From Pseudomonadota bacterium (GTDB lineage: Bacteria; Pseudomonadota; Gammaproteobacteria; Ga0077536): a DNA stretch of 64,000 bases. The position numbers and the translations under genes were made by a program. This document shows, one piece after another, positions 1 through 8,450 of this stretch; the stretch's first letter is position 1; each line of letters opens with the position of its first letter. The notes under the pieces are model-generated. The model worked only from the letters and a program-made list of their open reading frames with translations, was not told the DNA's origin and made no database searches. The stretch covers positions 124,001 through 188,000 of the forward strand of contig JADJYF010000001.1 in assembly GCA_016719885.1 (NCBI GenBank). Direction: 5' to 3'.

Positions 1-123
1 GTTGTCCCAGCGTTCCAGCACGCCTGACATCACCGCCAACGCGATGATCGCGCACAGCGCGCCGGCGAGGCGCGCGGTCTCGCTGCGCGACCAGTCGCCG
101 AGGCGTGTGGCGAGCGGCGTCAC
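1..123 (-). CDS. Probable CHASE2-type membrane sensor (N-terminus only)
   Basis: Only the first 41 codons are in the window; the gene runs off the left edge. Its GTG start overlaps the TGA of the LysM/FecR gene (GTGA), so translation is probably coupled. About 19 mostly polar residues are followed by a hydrophobic segment (ALCAIIALAVMSGVL) and then ERWDN. A short cytoplasmic tail, one membrane helix and an R-x-D motif is how many CHASE2-domain cyclases and kinases begin, and such sensors often sit beside FecR-domain proteins. The family is inferred from layout and neighbour only; no catalytic domain is visible. Confidence 0.5.
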   Translation of the reverse strand, partial: MTPLATRLGDWSRSETARLAGALCAIIALAVMSGVLERWDN

Positions 124-1754
124 AAGGCCAGTGCTATCAAGGGCAGGAACACCAGCATCCACCAGCGCGCGCCAGCCTTGGACGGCACCTCGATTTTTTG
201 CACGGTGCCATAGGCGCCCTCGGTGCCGTCGCTGTCGATGGTCTTGACGTGCATGAAATAGGCGCCGCCCTTGGGCCGCTTGAACTTCGCTTCGGCGCCG
301 TCGACGCGCATGTCGACCACCGGTTCGGCAAAGCTCTCGTCGCCGGCGAGCTGGAACTGGAACGTCTGGCCGGGTTCGCCGGCGCGCCAGCGCACGCTCA
401 TGTTTTCTTTATCCACTGCCGGCGCCTCCAACGGCGGCGCCGGCGGCAGGCGACGGAATTGCTGGGTGTCGCTGTAGGGGCCCTGGCCCTCGGCGTCGGT
501 GATGGACGCGACGCGCCAGTAGTAGATGCCGGGCGGCAGCGCCTCGGCCGTGGTGGCATGGCTGGCGCTGATGCTCGCGTCGTCCATGATGAGATCGGTA
601 AATTGCGCGTCGCGCGCCACCTGCAGGTGATAGCGCGTGACGGCGCTGCTCTCACCCCAGCTCATGGGTGGCTTTTCTTCCGGCACGCCGGCGCCCGGCG
701 CGGGCGCGGTCAAGAGCGGCGGCTCGGGGCGCGCGTCGAGGTCGAAGGGATGGTCGGCGCTCAAACCTTCCAGGCCCTGGGCATCGATGCCGCGCACACG
801 CAGGAAGTAATGGCCGTCCGGCAGGTCGCTTGCGCGCAGGCGCGTGGCGTCGGCGCGGCCATCGAACAGCACACTGTCGAAGCGCGTGTCGGCCGCGAGC
901 TGAAAGCGGTAGGCGCCGGCGCCGGCCAGGGCCGGAACGCTGAACGCCACCGGTACCCGTTCCACACGCGCCGGCAGCGCGGTGAGATCGGGCGCTGGCA
1001 GCAGCGCGACCGGCGCGCTCGGCGCGGCGGCGGCGCTGGCCACCGTGCCGTAGCCGGCGGCGACGTCGACGCCGCTCGTTTGCGTGTTGACCGCGACCTT
1101 GCCTTCCAGCACTTCGCTGCGCGTCGCATCGCTGGCGGCATTCACCCGGTAGCGCGTGCCGCGCACCGCGGTGACCGCGGCCGGCGTGCTGATCTCGAAG
1201 CGGCCCGGACCCTTGCCGAGCGGCGCCACCAGGTTTTCCATGCGCCCCTGCGTGAGGCGCACCTGGGTGTCGTAGTAGTCGGTGTTCTCGAAGCCGCCCA
1301 GCGCATCGAGATGCAGCTCCGCTTCGGCGTGCACCAGCACCCGTGAACCATCGGCGAATTCGAGTGTGACATTGGCTTCACGGCCGGTTTGCACCACGTC
1401 ACCGCTGCGCAACTGCATGCCCGCCGTCAGGGCGCGCGTGGCGCGCTTGCCGCGCACTTCGGCCTGGCCGTGCACCGCCGCGACCTTGGCGATGGCATCC
1501 ACGCGCCGCAGCCACTCGACCGGAATGCGCAGGCGTGTACCGGGCGGGATGTGTTGCGGGTCGTTGATGCGATTCAGGGTCTGGATGCGCGGCCAGTACT
1601 TGATGCCGGCCAGGTAGCGCTCGGTGAGATTCCAGGGGTTGTCGCCGTCCTGCACGGTGTAGATCCATTCGGCGGCGTGGGCGCTCCGGTGCGCCACCGT
1701 GCCGAACAGGATGAGCAGGACACAAGCGGTCAATCGAGCAAGGCGCGGCGGCAT
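120..1754 (-). CDS. LysM and FecR domain envelope protein
   Basis: A 544-residue exported protein. Residues 1-27 form a signal peptide ending AHRSAHA. A LysM module (about 30-77, with YTVQDGDNPWNLTERYL) should bind peptidoglycan. A FecR domain follows (about 95-220, with the typical TAVRGTRYRV). Residues 230-510 hold fibronectin-III-like repeats (segments such as YHFLRVRGIDAQG and YYWRVASI), and a hydrophobic C-terminal segment (WWMLVFLPLIALAL) may anchor it. The start at 1754 is chosen because AAGGAG lies just upstream, whereas the longer frame from 1823 has no such site and would bury the signal peptide. It overlaps the following sensor gene by 4 bases. A cell-envelope scaffold or signal input for that sensor is plausible, but the ligand is unknown. 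Confidence 0.85.
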   Translation of the reverse strand: MPPRLARLTACVLLILFGTVAHRSAHAAEWIYTVQDGDNPWNLTERYLAGIKYWPRIQTLNRINDPQHIPPGTRLRIPVEWLRRVDAIAKVAAVHGQAEVRGKRATRALTAGMQLRSGDVVQTGREANVTLEFADGSRVLVHAEAELHLDALGGFENTDYYDTQVRLTQGRMENLVAPLGKGPGRFEISTPAAVTAVRGTRYRVNAASDATRSEVLEGKVAVNTQTSGVDVAAGYGTVASAAAAPSAPVALLPAPDLTALPARVERVPVAFSVPALAGAGAYRFQLAADTRFDSVLFDGRADATRLRASDLPDGHYFLRVRGIDAQGLEGLSADHPFDLDARPEPPLLTAPAPGAGVPEEKPPMSWGESSAVTRYHLQVARDAQFTDLIMDDASISASHATTAEALPPGIYYWRVASITDAEGQGPYSDTQQFRRLPPAPPLEAPAVDKENMSVRWRAGEPGQTFQFQLAGDESFAEPVVDMRVDGAEAKFKRPKGGAYFMHVKTIDSDGTEGAYGTVQKIEVPSKAGARWWMLVFLPLIALAL

Positions 1755-1995
1755 GGTGACTCCTTTTTCCATGCCCGGCGCGACGTTCAGGCGCGGGCTG
1801 GCGTTCGGTTTCGTGGAACACACTCTCGACTCGCGGGCACCCGTGGCCGGCGCACGTCGAAGCGGGCATGCTAACCAAGGAGCCGGCAGGGCGTCATCCC
1901 ATCACGGGTAGAATCGGCGTGACCGCGGCGCCGTTGCGGCAGCCTGGTACAGACCTTTTCACCCACGCTTTTCCCAACAGCAAGGAACCACCACG

Positions 1996-2919
1996 ATGAA
2001 ATTCGGACTCATGAGCGGCGCCTCGATGCACGGCGTGACCGTCGACTCGATAGTCGCGCTGGCGCGCCGCGCCGAACAGGCCGGCTTCGACACGCTGTGG
2101 ATGGCCCACATCCGATCCATCGATGCGATTGCCGCGCTCGGCGTGGCCGGCCGCGAGACTTCGCGCATCGAACTCGGCACCGCCGTCACGCCCACCTATC
2201 CGCGCCACCCGATGGCGATGGCGCAGCAGGCCCTGACCACCGCGCAACTCACCGACAATCGCTTCGTGCTCGGCATCGGGCTGTCGCACAAGCTGGTGGT
2301 GGAGGGCATGCTCGGCCTGTCCTATGCGCAGCCGGCGCGCCACATGCGTGAGTACCTGAAAATTCTCAGGCCGCTGCTGCGTGGCGAGATGGTGAATTTC
2401 GACGGCGAGGAATTCCGCGTCGCCAACCTTCAGGTGGCGGTGCCCGGCGTCACCGACGTGCCGGTGGTGGTGGCGGCGCTCGGCGAGCACATGTTGCGCC
2501 TGAGCGGACGCCTGGCCGACGGCACCAGCACCTGGATGACCGGGCCACGCACCATCGCCGAACACATCGTCAAGCACCTGCTGCCGGCGGCCGCGGCGGC
2601 GGGGCGCCCGGCGCCGCGCATCATCGGCGGTTATCCCATCGTGCTCACCACGGCCGTCGAGCAGGCGCGGGCCAGCATCGCCAAGAGCCTGGAAATCTAC
2701 GGACAGTTGCCGAGCTATCGCGCCATGCTCGATCGCGAAGGCCATGGCGGGCCGGCCGATCTCGCGCTGGTCGGCGACGAGGCCACGCTGCGCCGCGAGA
2801 TCGGCCGCATCCGCGACAGCGGCGTGACCGACTTCAATGCCGCCATCAGCGAGACCGAGGCTGGCGCCTTCGAGCGCACCTTCGAATTCCTGGCGGCGGT
2901 CAGGGGCGAGTTCGTCTGA
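1996..2919 (+). CDS. LLM class flavin/F420-dependent oxidoreductase
   Basis: A 307-residue luciferase-like (bacterial luciferase fold, TIM barrel) protein. It starts MKFGLMSGAS and carries the family segments ELGTAVTPTYPRHPMAMAQQ and FVLGIGLSHK near residues 60-100. Members use FMNH2 or F420H2 to oxidise or reduce small organic substrates in the cytoplasm. Sequence alone does not settle which cofactor is used here, and the annotation 'F420-dependent' is a family label. AAGGAA upstream supports the start. It is convergent with the PhyH gene at 2938 and is the first of three LLM genes in the window (others at 4469 and 37893). Confidence 0.85.
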   Translation: MKFGLMSGASMHGVTVDSIVALARRAEQAGFDTLWMAHIRSIDAIAALGVAGRETSRIELGTAVTPTYPRHPMAMAQQALTTAQLTDNRFVLGIGLSHKLVVEGMLGLSYAQPARHMREYLKILRPLLRGEMVNFDGEEFRVANLQVAVPGVTDVPVVVAALGEHMLRLSGRLADGTSTWMTGPRTIAEHIVKHLLPAAAAAGRPAPRIIGGYPIVLTTAVEQARASIAKSLEIYGQLPSYRAMLDREGHGGPADLALVGDEATLRREIGRIRDSGVTDFNAAISETEAGAFERTFEFLAAVRGEFV

Positions 2920-2937
2920 AGAAGCGAGGCGCCCGCG

Positions 2938-3759
2938 TCAGTAGCCCTGGTGTCCGGTGCGAAAATCGTTGCCACCGCAACGATCGACGCCGCGCAGCAA
3001 CCAGATCGGTCGTTGCTTGAATTCGACCGGCGCGGTGTGCGAGGCGCCGCCCATGTCGAGCGTGCGATCGTAGAGCGAGGTGGACGGCATGTAGCGCACC
3101 GCGAGTCCCGCGCGCCGCCGGCCGGAGGTATTGGCCTGCGAGCCATGCACGAGTTCGACGTCGTGCAAGGACACCTGGCCGGGCTCGAGTTCGATGTTGC
3201 GCACGCGCGAAAGGTCGATGCGCGGATCGTTCAGCACCTGGTTCAGGACCAGGTCTTCGCGCGGGCTCGTGTCGTGGCTGAATTCGCCCATGCGATGCGA
3301 GCCGGGAATGACGCGCATGCAGCCGTTGTCGACACGCACGTCATCGAGCGCAATCCACACCGTGACCGTCGCGCGCGGGCGTATCGGCCAGTATTGGCCG
3401 TCCTGGTGCCAGGGCACTTCGAGGCCGGTGGCGGCGGGTTTGCAGAACAAGGCCGAGGCCCACAGGATGATGTCCGGGCCGATGATCTGCTCGACCACGT
3501 CGAGCAGCTGCGGCGCGCTGAAGAATTCGAAGAACTCGCGCGCCAGCGCGCTGCCCTCGGCGCCATCCCACGGCACATGGGGCAGGGCGATGAAATCCGG
3601 TCGCACATCGGCACGCGCCGCGAGCAGGCGCAGGACGGCCGCGCGCAGCGCCGCGAGGCGCGACGGCGACAGCCGCCAGGCCGGCGTCAACTGGCCATCG
3701 CGGTGGTAGCGCGCGACTTCCTCGGCGAGTAGGGGAGCCGCGCAACCAGTGCCGCCCAT
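2938..3759 (-). CDS. Phytanoyl-CoA dioxygenase (PhyH) family protein
   Basis: A 273-residue Fe(II)/2-oxoglutarate-dependent oxygenase. The metal triad is visible: His118 and Asp120 in PWHQDGQYW and the distal His205 in LVHGSQAN, with Arg near residue 222 (LAVRYM) placed to bind 2-oxoglutarate. The N-terminus and length fit bacterial PhyH proteins that hydroxylate acyl-CoAs or small metabolites; the substrate is not predictable. Its start lies 7 bases after the stop of the upstream cupin gene, so the two are probably co-transcribed. A second PhyH gene lies at 6186. Confidence 0.88.
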   Translation of the reverse strand: MGGTGCAAPLLAEEVARYHRDGQLTPAWRLSPSRLAALRAAVLRLLAARADVRPDFIALPHVPWDGAEGSALAREFFEFFSAPQLLDVVEQIIGPDIILWASALFCKPAATGLEVPWHQDGQYWPIRPRATVTVWIALDDVRVDNGCMRVIPGSHRMGEFSHDTSPREDLVLNQVLNDPRIDLSRVRNIELEPGQVSLHDVELVHGSQANTSGRRRAGLAVRYMPSTSLYDRTLDMGGASHTAPVEFKQRPIWLLRGVDRCGGNDFRTGHQGY

Positions 3760-3766
3760 GGCGGCT

Positions 3767-4312
3767 TCAGGCCGACGCGACGGCGCGCAGATTCCCTTGC
3801 TCGTCCAGCACGAGACCCGCGGCGCGCGCCGCGTCCTTCATCGACGCCGGCCAGCCGACGCGGCCCGGATCATGACCGCCGACCACCGCCAGCATCATGG
3901 CGGTCTCGCTGCCGACATTGCGAAAGCCGCGCATCACATGCACCGGCACCGAGATCACGTCGTAGGGTTCGAGGATCACTTCCTTCTCGCCTTTCGGCCC
4001 CCAGTAAATGGCCCAGCGCCCGGTCAGGGGCATGAACACTTCCTGGGTGAGATGGGAATGCAGGGCCGCGCCCTTGCCGGGCTCGGAGCGGATCATGGCG
4101 AGATGAAAATCCTGCGGCGCGATCTGCGGCTGCATGCTGTCGTCTTCCTGCACGCCGTTGCCGATGATGCTGAAGATCTCGCGCTCGTGGCCGGGAATGC
4201 GCGTATCGAGAAAGGCCTCGGCCGAGCTCTTCTGGTTCTTGAAGCGCGCGACGTTGCGCTCCATTTCTTCGACCGTGAAGTCGATGTCGGTAATCTCGGC
4301 GTACTGCACCAT
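3767..4312 (-). CDS. Cupin domain protein
   Basis: A 181-residue single-domain cupin. Motif 1 is around residues 82-100 (GAALHSHLTQEVFMPLTG, giving His-x-His and Glu metal ligands) and motif 2 around residues 116-132 (DVISVPVHVMRGFRNVG, with His). Cupins of this type act as small dioxygenases, isomerases or metal-dependent binding proteins; which one applies here cannot be said. GGGGAGAA precedes the start. It is the first gene of a two-gene unit with the PhyH dioxygenase and is divergent from the LLM monooxygenase at 4469, which suggests one oxidative pathway. Confidence 0.85.
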   Translation of the reverse strand: MVQYAEITDIDFTVEEMERNVARFKNQKSSAEAFLDTRIPGHEREIFSIIGNGVQEDDSMQPQIAPQDFHLAMIRSEPGKGAALHSHLTQEVFMPLTGRWAIYWGPKGEKEVILEPYDVISVPVHVMRGFRNVGSETAMMLAVVGGHDPGRVGWPASMKDAARAAGLVLDEQGNLRAVASA

Positions 4313-4468
4313 GGCTCGTTCTCCCCGAACGCGAATGTGGCGGCCAGACTATCGCTGCCCGCGCGGCCATGGCAAGCAACGCACCGTTTGAGGGGGTGCC
4401 GGGGCGCGACGCGGCGCGCGACAATGGCCGCACCAGGATCAGCGCCACGGGCGCGGAGCAAGCCCACC

Positions 4469-5551
4469 ATGACCAGCCCCCACCTCAACGGTCGTGACCG
4501 TCTGCGTTTCGGCATCTTCATGCCGACCGTCAGCAACAGTCCCAACATCAGCCACTACAAGGCCGACCAGGCCGACTGGACCTTCGCCGCCAACCGCGCC
4601 ATCGGCCTCGCCGCCGAACAGGCCGGTTTCGATTTCCTGTTCCCGGTCAGCCGCTGGCGCACCATCGGCGGCGAGGTCGATTACCACGGCAAGTCGCTGG
4701 AGACCATGACCTGGGCAGCGGCGATGCTGGCCTCGACCACGCGCATCCAGATCTTCTCGACCGTGCACGTGCCGGCCTTCAACCCGGTGGTGGCGGCCAA
4801 GATGGGCGCCAGCCTCGATCACATCGGCGACGGGCGCTGGGGCATCAACATCGTGAGCGGCTGGAACCGCAGCGAGTTCGACATGATGGGCATCGAGATG
4901 CTCGACCACGGCAAGCGCTACCAGCGCTCGGAGGATTTCATCAAGATCCTGAAAGGCCTGTGGACCGCGCCGCCCGGCACGTTCAATTTCGAGTCCGAGC
5001 ATTACACCGTGCGCGATGGTTACGTGATGCCGCAGCCGAGCGCGCGCCCCCATCCGACCATCGTCAACGCCGGCACCTCAACCGATGCGCGCGAGATGGT
5101 GGCGCGCCAATGCGATTGGGCCTTCGTGTGTCCGGTCAGCATGGATGACGCCGAAGCCCTGGCGCGCGACTTCAAGGCCCGCGCCCAGGCCTACGGGCGC
5201 AGCGTGCGCATGGTGTGCATGGTGCTGCCGGTGTGGGCCGCCACGCGCGCCGAGGCCGAAGCGGAGCGGGCGCGCGTCATCGAGCAGATGGACCCGGTGG
5301 CGGTGCGCAACTGGGCCGATGGTCTCGGCATGGAAAGCGGCTCGTTCAACCAGCAGACCCTGGAAACCTTCGCCTTCGGCGCCGGTTCACTGCCCTTGCT
5401 CGGCACTGCCGACGATGTCGCCGAACAGATTGCCGAACTCTATCGGCGCGGCATGGACGGCGTGCTCATGAGCTACATGGATTATCTTGGCGACACGCGG
5501 CGTTTCGGCGCCGACATCGTGCCGCGTCTGCGAGCCCTGGGTGTGGTGTGA
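4469..5551 (+). CDS. LLM class flavin-dependent monooxygenase (RutA/SsuD-like)
   Basis: A 360-residue luciferase-like monooxygenase. FGIFMPTVSNSPNIS near the N-terminus, HVPAFNPVVAAKMGASLDHI and NIVSGWNRSEFDMMG are typical of the FMNH2-dependent group that includes alkanesulfonate (SsuD) and pyrimidine (RutA) monooxygenases. Such enzymes need a separate flavin reductase, which is not next door. The ATG at 4469 is chosen because the fold begins within 12 residues of it. The same frame stays open upstream, but that extension runs antisense through the cupin gene and is not family-like. The VOC gene follows 54 bases downstream in the same direction. Confidence 0.87.
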   Translation: MTSPHLNGRDRLRFGIFMPTVSNSPNISHYKADQADWTFAANRAIGLAAEQAGFDFLFPVSRWRTIGGEVDYHGKSLETMTWAAAMLASTTRIQIFSTVHVPAFNPVVAAKMGASLDHIGDGRWGINIVSGWNRSEFDMMGIEMLDHGKRYQRSEDFIKILKGLWTAPPGTFNFESEHYTVRDGYVMPQPSARPHPTIVNAGTSTDAREMVARQCDWAFVCPVSMDDAEALARDFKARAQAYGRSVRMVCMVLPVWAATRAEAEAERARVIEQMDPVAVRNWADGLGMESGSFNQQTLETFAFGAGSLPLLGTADDVAEQIAELYRRGMDGVLMSYMDYLGDTRRFGADIVPRLRALGVV

Positions 5552-5605
5552 TTTGCGCCCGGGCCGCGCCTGCTTCATTACCAAAACCAACAGGAGAAAC
5601 AGCGC

Positions 5606-6181
5606 ATGAGCGCCGTCAAGATTCGCCAGATGGTGCACGCCAATATCTGCGTGCGCGACATGGAACGCACCATTCCGTTCTACGAAATGCTTGGCTTCGA
5701 GAAATTCGCCGACCAGGAATTCGGGCCCGGCGCCGGTGTGTGGCGCGGCCTGGGACTGGACAACAATCGGCGTTTCCGCGCGGTGTTCATGAAGATCCCG
5801 GGCGACAACCCGGTGCCGTTCCTGGACATCATCCAGTTTCTCGACCAGCCGACGCGTGGCGAGGCCTACGCGACACTCGACAATGTCGGCATCTGCCGGC
5901 TGTGCTTCGAGGTGGCGGACATCGATGCCGTCGCCGCGCATCTGGCGGCCAAGGGTGTGGAATTCGTCGGGCCGGTGTCGCCCTACGAGACCGCGCCGGG
6001 TGTCGCGCCGTCGGGCGTGGAAGCGAAGTTCCTGTGCGTGCGCGACCCTGACGGCACGGTCATCGAATATGCGCAGTTCGCGCAGGATGCCTGCGATCGC
6101 CTGACAAGGCTTCGCATGGGGGTTCCCGCGGGGCGTGAAGTCGCCACAAGAATCAGCGCACCACCGGTCATGTGCGAATAA
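5606..6181 (+). CDS. VOC (glyoxalase/dioxygenase superfamily) protein
   Basis: A 191-residue vicinal-oxygen-chelate protein with two beta-alpha-beta-beta-beta units: residues 5-80 (QMVHANICVRDMERTIPFYEMLGF) and 90-155 (ICRLCFEVADIDAVAAHL, then VRDPDGTVIEYAQF). Metal ligands are plausibly His11 and the Glu of VIEYA. The position where many members have a second His is Arg here (CRLCFEV). The last 30 residues after EYAQFAQ look like an added tail. CAGGAG precedes the ATG. It could be a lyase, isomerase or dioxygenase working with the upstream monooxygenase; the exact activity is unknown. Confidence 0.85.
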   Translation: MSAVKIRQMVHANICVRDMERTIPFYEMLGFEKFADQEFGPGAGVWRGLGLDNNRRFRAVFMKIPGDNPVPFLDIIQFLDQPTRGEAYATLDNVGICRLCFEVADIDAVAAHLAAKGVEFVGPVSPYETAPGVAPSGVEAKFLCVRDPDGTVIEYAQFAQDACDRLTRLRMGVPAGREVATRISAPPVMCE

Positions 6182-6185
6182 TGGC

Positions 6186-7034
6186 CTACCGCGGCCGCAG
6201 TTGCGGAAAGTCCTGGTGACGGAACGGCGCCCGGCTGGCCAGCGCCATCTTCTTCAAGGGATGGCGTCCGCCGTCGTCGTGTTTCAAGCCGTCGACGTTG
6301 GCCATGCCGTCGTGCGGACGCCTGGCGACCCGGGCATCGTCACCGAAGAAGCGCAATGACAGGGTGCGGCGTCTCACGCCGGCGCGGGTCGGCGCGCCGC
6401 CATGCAGGACGGCGGGGTGAAACGCCACCACGTCGCCCGGTTGTATGTCCCACGACACGATGGGAAATGCCTCGCGCGCCTGTTCGATGGCCGGCAGCGG
6501 CGGCCACTCGGCGGCGTCGAACAGGTTGGCGGCTTCGTCGTCGGGATTGAAGGCGCTCGGGTTGTACAGCGGCCCGCGATGGGAGCCGCGGATGAATTCG
6601 AGCGAGTAGTCCTTTGCCACCGGGTCGAGGTTGGCCCACATCACCATCAGGTGCTCGCCGCTCGCCGGCAGGTAGGGCAAGTCCTGGTGCCAGGGCGTAC
6701 GGCGCGTGTCGGCGCCGTCCTTCAACCAGATCTGTTCGTACATCAGCCACACGTTGTCGCAGCCGAACAGCGCGGCCGCCACGTCGGCAAGCGGCGCTTC
6801 GCGCAGGAAGCGCCGGTAGGCGGGATAGCTGTCGGGATTGGCTTGGTCCTGGTAGAAGGTGCCGGGCGTGCCGAGCAAGACCGGGCCGGCGCCGGGGCCC
6901 GGGTGATTGAGCGTCCATTCATAGCACTCGGCCGCGAGTTCGAGCGCGCGGGCATCGAGCACGCCGGGCAGGAACACCACGCCATCTTCCTGGAAGCGGG
7001 TGCGCAGTTCGGAGACATCGAGATTCGGTGCCAT
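6186..7034 (-). CDS. Phytanoyl-CoA dioxygenase (PhyH) family protein
   Basis: A 282-residue Fe(II)/2-oxoglutarate oxygenase, not closely similar to the PhyH at 2938. His116 and Asp118 (TPWHQDLPYL) and His211 (FHPAVLHGGAP) form the iron site, and the Arg-rich RAGVRRRTLSLRF that follows should hold 2-oxoglutarate. The start at 7034 is preceded by GGGGGAG at good spacing; a longer frame to 7097 lacks a ribosome site. Convergent with the VOC gene, only 4 bases apart. Substrate unknown; a hydroxylation step in acyl or terpenoid breakdown fits the context. Confidence 0.88.
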   Translation of the reverse strand: MAPNLDVSELRTRFQEDGVVFLPGVLDARALELAAECYEWTLNHPGPGAGPVLLGTPGTFYQDQANPDSYPAYRRFLREAPLADVAAALFGCDNVWLMYEQIWLKDGADTRRTPWHQDLPYLPASGEHLMVMWANLDPVAKDYSLEFIRGSHRGPLYNPSAFNPDDEAANLFDAAEWPPLPAIEQAREAFPIVSWDIQPGDVVAFHPAVLHGGAPTRAGVRRRTLSLRFFGDDARVARRPHDGMANVDGLKHDDGGRHPLKKMALASRAPFRHQDFPQLRPR

Positions 7035-7354
7035 GGTGGCGACTCCCCCGGATGTTCGCATGGTACGAAGGAGGAGAGGCGGGCGCCCGCGCTCCATGCG
7101 CGGATCCTGTGCCTCAAGGACTTCGAGTCCCGACGGTCAAGCGCCAACACCGTGAATGTGCGCGCGGGCAGCCCCGGAAAAACGGGCCCCGGGGGGCCCC
7201 CCGGGGGTCGTTGACGGCCCCACCCCCAAGAACCCAGCCGCCCACCCCCCCCTTTCCCTCCCCCGAAAGACCGACGCCCGACCCACCAACCCGCACCACC
7301 GCAACCACCGACACCACAAACAATAAATTCGCACCTACAGCGGATCAGCGCGCT
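7035..7354. other. Intergenic region with abnormal C-rich tract
   Basis: No gene is supported here. Roughly 7180-7325 is strongly C-rich on the plus strand. It contains alternating runs of C and G (about 7187-7208) followed by a stretch almost free of G. This is unlike the rest of the window and may be an assembly or base-calling artefact, or a degenerate repeat. It ends in one GTAG-type repeat copy at 7321-7340. Confidence 0.6.
7321..7340 (-). repeat. GTAG-type palindromic repeat, single half copy
   Basis: AATTCGCACCTACAG end of the intergenic palindrome found at six places in the window. Here only one arm is recognisable. It lies just beyond the stop of the AI-2E permease gene. Confidence 0.7.
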
Positions 7355-8368
7355 TCAGATCAATTTCTTGTCGCGCAGTTCGTCCTTCACGTAGGCGTAG
7401 TAGATCGGCGCGGCCATCAAGCCCGTGATGCCGAACGCCGCCTCCATGGCGAGCATGGCCAGCAGCAGTTCCCAGGCACGCGCGCGGATCTGGCCGCCGA
7501 CGATGCGTGCGTTCAGGAAATACTCGAGCTTGTGGATGATGACGAGATAACTCAGCGACGCTACCGCGAGCCCCAGCGACTGGCTGAGACTGACGGTGAA
7601 GATCATGGTGTTGGAAATGAGATTGCCGAGGATGGGAATGAGGCCCAGCACGAAGGTCAATACCACCAGGGTCTTGGCGAACGGCAGCTGCACGTCGAAC
7701 CACGGCAGCACCACCAGCAGATAAATGGCGGTGAAGGCGGTGTTGATGGCGGAGATGCGCACCTGTGCGAAAACCACGCGGCGAAAGGCCAGGATGAGAT
7801 GGCGCGCGCGCTCCGCGAGCGCCTCCGACAGCGGCCCGCGATCGGCGCGCACGCCGGCGTTTTCCAAGGACAGCAGGGCACCGATCACCATGCCGACCAC
7901 GATATGCGCGAGCGCGCGGCCGACGCCGGTGCCGGCGACCTGGAACACCTCGGCATGGGTGCGCAGCCATGTCACCAGCGCCTGGCGCAGTTCCTCGGTG
8001 TCTTGCGGCACGTAATGCAACAGCCACGCCGGCAGGCTGGCACGCGAGTGTTCGATGATTTCGGCCATGCGCTGAATGAGGGCCGGCAGGTTGTCGCCGC
8101 CATTGCGCATGAACGACACCAGCGACAGGATGGCGGCCGAGGTCGCGGCGATGACGATGGTGGCGATCAAGGCCACCGCCAGCATGCGCGGCGTGCCGTG
8201 GCGGGTATCGGCCTTGCGCAGCAGCGGCACCAGGGCATCGACCAGGGCGAAGATCAGGAGCCCGGCGAGCAGCGACGGCAGGAGGTGCACGAACAGCAGC
8301 CACAGCAGGCCGACGCCAAACAGGATCCAGGCCGCGATGTCGTAACGGGAAAACGACGGCGAAGTCAT
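7355..8368 (-). CDS. AI-2E family transporter (PerM/YdiK-like permease)
   Basis: A 337-residue integral membrane protein. Hydrophobic segments sit near residues 10-45 (AAWILFGVGLLWLLFVHLLP and following), 60-90, 150-170 and three to four more between 215 and 325. The order (two N-terminal helices, a soluble central part, then a helix bundle with VLGLIPILGNLISN) matches the AI-2E/PerM family. Members include Na+/H+ antiporters and putative exporters; most have no proven substrate. It lies 82 bases downstream of the PQQ dehydrogenase on the same strand and may be co-transcribed with it. Confidence 0.88.
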   Translation of the reverse strand: MTSPSFSRYDIAAWILFGVGLLWLLFVHLLPSLLAGLLIFALVDALVPLLRKADTRHGTPRMLAVALIATIVIAATSAAILSLVSFMRNGGDNLPALIQRMAEIIEHSRASLPAWLLHYVPQDTEELRQALVTWLRTHAEVFQVAGTGVGRALAHIVVGMVIGALLSLENAGVRADRGPLSEALAERARHLILAFRRVVFAQVRISAINTAFTAIYLLVVLPWFDVQLPFAKTLVVLTFVLGLIPILGNLISNTMIFTVSLSQSLGLAVASLSYLVIIHKLEYFLNARIVGGQIRARAWELLLAMLAMEAAFGITGLMAAPIYYAYVKDELRDKKLI

Positions 8369-8450
8369 GCGCGTTCCTCGCCGCCGGGGAGAACGACTGG
8401 CCGTAAGCGAGTTGCGGCCGGTCGCGTGCCGAGCGTGGGGCGGCTAAGCC

